A stretch of 64,000 nucleotides of DNA from the NCBI GenBank assembly GCA_900119535.1, contig FPJT01000004.1, positions 130,662-194,661 on the forward strand. The letters run 5' to 3'. Shown in pieces: positions 62,330 through 64,000 of this stretch. Below the pieces are notes generated by a model. The model made no database searches and was not told the DNA's origin. It was given only the letters and a program-made list of their open reading frames with translations. Each line of letters starts with the position of its first letter. Within the stretch, counting starts at the first letter, position 1. The position numbers and the translations under genes were made by a program. This DNA comes from Ruminococcus sp. XPD3002. Lineage in GTDB: Bacteria > Bacillota > Clostridia > Oscillospirales > Ruminococcaceae.

Positions 62330-63289
62330 ATGGATTTTTTCAGGATCGTTATTGCTGTGGTCATCATTTTCCTGTTGTTCATCATCATCAGAAGCATCAG
62401 GATCGTTCCGCAGGCTCACGTTTTCGTAATCGAGCGTCTCGGCTCATTCTACGCTGAGTGGGAAACAGGTCTTCACATACTCGTTCCCTTCATCGACCGC
62501 ATCGCAGGCCGTGTTTCACTGAAGGAAAAGGTTGTAGACTTCAAGCCTCAGCCCGTTATCACCAAGGATAACGTTACAATGCAGATAGATACCGTTGTGT
62601 TCTATCAGGTTACAGACGCTAAACAGTATATCTACGGTGTTGAAAGACCTCTCGCAGCTATCGAGAACCTTTCAGCTACTACTCTTCGTAACATCATCGG
62701 TGAGATGGAGCTCGATGCTACACTTACTTCCCGTGATGTTATCAACACAAAGATCACTTCTATCCTCGATCAGGCTACTGACCGCTGGGGTATCAAGGTA
62801 AACCGCGTTGAGCTCAAGAACATCCTGCCTCCTCGTGAGATACAGGACGCTATGGAAAAGCAGATGAAGGCTGAGCGTGAGCGCCGTGAGAAGATACTTC
62901 AGGCAGAGGGTGACAAGAAGTCACAGATCCTCGTTGCAGAAGGTGAAAAGGAATCACAGATCCTTCGTGCAGAGGCTAAGAAGCAGGCTCAGATCCTCGA
63001 AGCAGAGGCTGAAAAGCAGGCTATGGTACTCCGTGCGGACGCTGTAAGAGAGCAGAAGATACTCGAGGCTACCGGTGAAGCTAAGGCTATCGAAATGGTT
63101 CAGCAGGCACTTGCTGAGAGCCTTGTTAAGCTCAATGACGCTAACCCGAGTGAGAGAGTTATCCAGCTCAAGTCACTTGAATCACTTGCTAAGGTCGCTG
63201 ACGGACAGTCTACAAAGATCATTATCCCAAGCGAGATACAGGGCCTTGCAGGTCTTGCAGCAGGCATCAAGGGCGTAATTGAAAAATAA
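62330..63289 (+). CDS. SPFH/Band 7 (stomatin-like) membrane protein
   Basis: A 319-residue stomatin/prohibitin relative (paraslipin or QmcA type). One N-terminal membrane helix (about 3-22) precedes the SPFH domain (RIVPQAHVFVIERLGSFYAEWETGLHI through VKNRVELKNILPPREIQDAM-like text), followed by a repetitive coiled coil with EGEKESQILRAEAKKQAQILEAEA. The start at 62330 follows GGAGGAATT. It pairs with the NfeD gene upstream, the usual two-gene operon. Confidence 0.93.
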   Translation: MDFFRIVIAVVIIFLLFIIIRSIRIVPQAHVFVIERLGSFYAEWETGLHILVPFIDRIAGRVSLKEKVVDFKPQPVITKDNVTMQIDTVVFYQVTDAKQYIYGVERPLAAIENLSATTLRNIIGEMELDATLTSRDVINTKITSILDQATDRWGIKVNRVELKNILPPREIQDAMEKQMKAERERREKILQAEGDKKSQILVAEGEKESQILRAEAKKQAQILEAEAEKQAMVLRADAVREQKILEATGEAKAIEMVQQALAESLVKLNDANPSERVIQLKSLESLAKVADGQSTKIIIPSEIQGLAGLAAGIKGVIEK

Positions 63290-63310
63290 CATACTGCAAT
63301 AAATACATGA

Positions 63311-63350
63311 AGCCATAGTACCTTTAAAAGGTACTATGGCTTTTTTTCGG
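63311..63350. terminator. Terminator of the SPFH gene
   Basis: AAGCCATAGTACCTTT and AAAGGTACTATGGCTT form a long stem followed by seven T. Confidence 0.88.
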
Positions 63351-63357
63351 GATTCTA

Positions 63358-63425
63358 AAGGGTTTTACAACCCTTTAGCGGAGTCCAGAGGCAGAGCCTC
63401 TGGTGGGGTGTGGGGCAAAGCCCCG
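63358..63425. repeat. Compound intergenic hairpin repeat
   Basis: Three adjacent hairpins: AAAGGGTTTTACAACCCTTT, CCAGAGGCAGAGCCTCTGG and GGGGCAAAGCCCC. This resembles interspersed repeats in many clostridial genomes. It lies between convergent genes. Confidence 0.65.
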
Positions 63426-63429
63426 CATC

Positions 63430-64000
63430 TTATTTTTTCAGCAGGAACATTCTTCCGCTGAACGGCGGTATATCCATTTCCAGAACTCCGCCCTCCTGAA
63501 CAAACTTAGTTTCACCATGTGGAGTCGTTCCGCTGTAAAGCTGATCGTCCGAATCCAGGAGAAGCTCCGCTTCGTATTCATCGCCTATCGTTACCGTGTA
63601 ATCAAACTGGTACCAGTCTGAAAAATTAAGCACCGCAAGAATGTCGCCTTCAGCACTTTTCCTGCGTATCGCATACACACACCTGTCAATTGAAACGCAG
63701 TCCGCCCACTCAAAATTAGTGGGATCATAGTCGTAATGAAGTGCGGTATTTTCAAGATATATGGAGTTCAGCCGCTTGATATACTCCATGAATGAATCGT
63801 GCATGGGATATTTCAGCATATCCCAGTCCTGCTGACGTTTTTCGTCCCACTCCCTTAGCTGTCCGAACTCGCTTCCCATGAAGTTCAGCTTCTTGCCAGG
63901 GTGAGCGATCATGTACATGTACAAAGCTCTTGCCTGCGGAAATTTCGCCTCGTACTGTCCGTTCATCTTCTGTACTATCGTGGCTTTTCCGTGTACTACT
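63430..64000 (-). CDS. glgB: Glycogen branching enzyme GlgB, C-terminal part (runs off the window)
   Basis: 1,4-alpha-glucan branching enzyme that makes alpha-1,6 links in glycogen. Only the 3' part of the gene is in the window; the frame is open to the edge and begins with VVHGKATIVQKMNGQYEAKFPQ, a GlgB motif. LYMYMIAHPGKKLNFMGSEFGQLREW and a final beta domain (YAIRRKSAEGDILAVLNFS ... IPPFSGRMFLLKK) are typical. The internal ATG at 63966 is not the true start. Confidence 0.93.
   Translation of the reverse strand, partial: VVHGKATIVQKMNGQYEAKFPQARALYMYMIAHPGKKLNFMGSEFGQLREWDEKRQQDWDMLKYPMHDSFMEYIKRLNSIYLENTALHYDYDPTNFEWADCVSIDRCVYAIRRKSAEGDILAVLNFSDWYQFDYTVTIGDEYEAELLLDSDDQLYSGTTPHGETKFVQEGGVLEMDIPPFSGRMFLLKK

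Overview
The window looks like chromosomal DNA of a cellulolytic Ruminococcus (Oscillospiraceae, Firmicutes), most like the R. flavefaciens group. The signs are mid-range GC, AGGAGG-type ribosome binding sites, sigma-A promoters with 17-base spacers, a GH5 cellulase ending in a type I dockerin, a second GH5 lipoprotein, a GH130 mannoside phosphorylase, the SCIFF peptide with its radical SAM maturase, and the Firmicute rplU-prp-rpmA-obg order. I see no prophage, IS transposase, CRISPR array or defence island.

Layout. 1-5373: thiC, a small membrane protein, a hydroxyacid dehydrogenase and proB, set among large islands of modular palindromic repeats; one island splits proB from proA. 5374-13135: proA, two membrane proteins of unknown role, a DUF4317-like protein and a GH5 cellulase. 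13382-18659: an ECF transporter S component, a GH25 lysozyme, mntP under a yybP-ykoY (Mn2+) riboswitch, GNAT, yebC and a small P-loop kinase. 18652-21443: translation operon mrnC, obg, rpmA, prp, rplU, read leftward. 21572-28241: dockerin cellulase, ireB, tRNA-Leu(GAG), an ArsR-type operon, a degenerate CPBP protein and tadA. 28471-38197: rny with a structured leader, an O-antigen-ligase-like protein, the SCIFF pair, corA behind an uORF leader, thrH, a metallophosphoesterase and GH130. 38461-49783: a divergent ddl, DUF1934-argS, a CdaR-like regulator, ftsE-ftsX-M23-ctpA and a phosphohexomutase. 50167-57278 (leftward): rpmE, yigZ, dgt, dnaG, a transglutaminase lipoprotein and two tandem rpoD genes. 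57795-64000: an EAL protein fused to a beta-solenoid, ychF, nfeD-SPFH and the 3' part of glgB.

Most interesting. (1) Upstream of corA lies a 30-codon uORF with an ideal Shine-Dalgarno sequence, beginning Met-Asn-Pro-Asp-Pro, followed by two mutually exclusive RNA pairings, one of which masks a candidate corA ribosome binding site. This is the logic of the enteric Mg2+ sensor MgtL, in an unrelated bacterium. (2) A roughly 250-bp intergenic element occurs four times with a perfect or near-perfect 25-bp inverted repeat. The stems differ between copies with every change compensated, and the 33-34-bp loop lies in either orientation relative to the outer element. (3) A 162-bp element with terminal inverted repeats occurs twice at identical length. 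(4) Palindrome islands keep a constant frame while their stems vary. (5) There are tandem rpoD paralogues, a Ddl homologue lacking two metal ligands, an EAL-solenoid fusion and a multi-hairpin rny leader.
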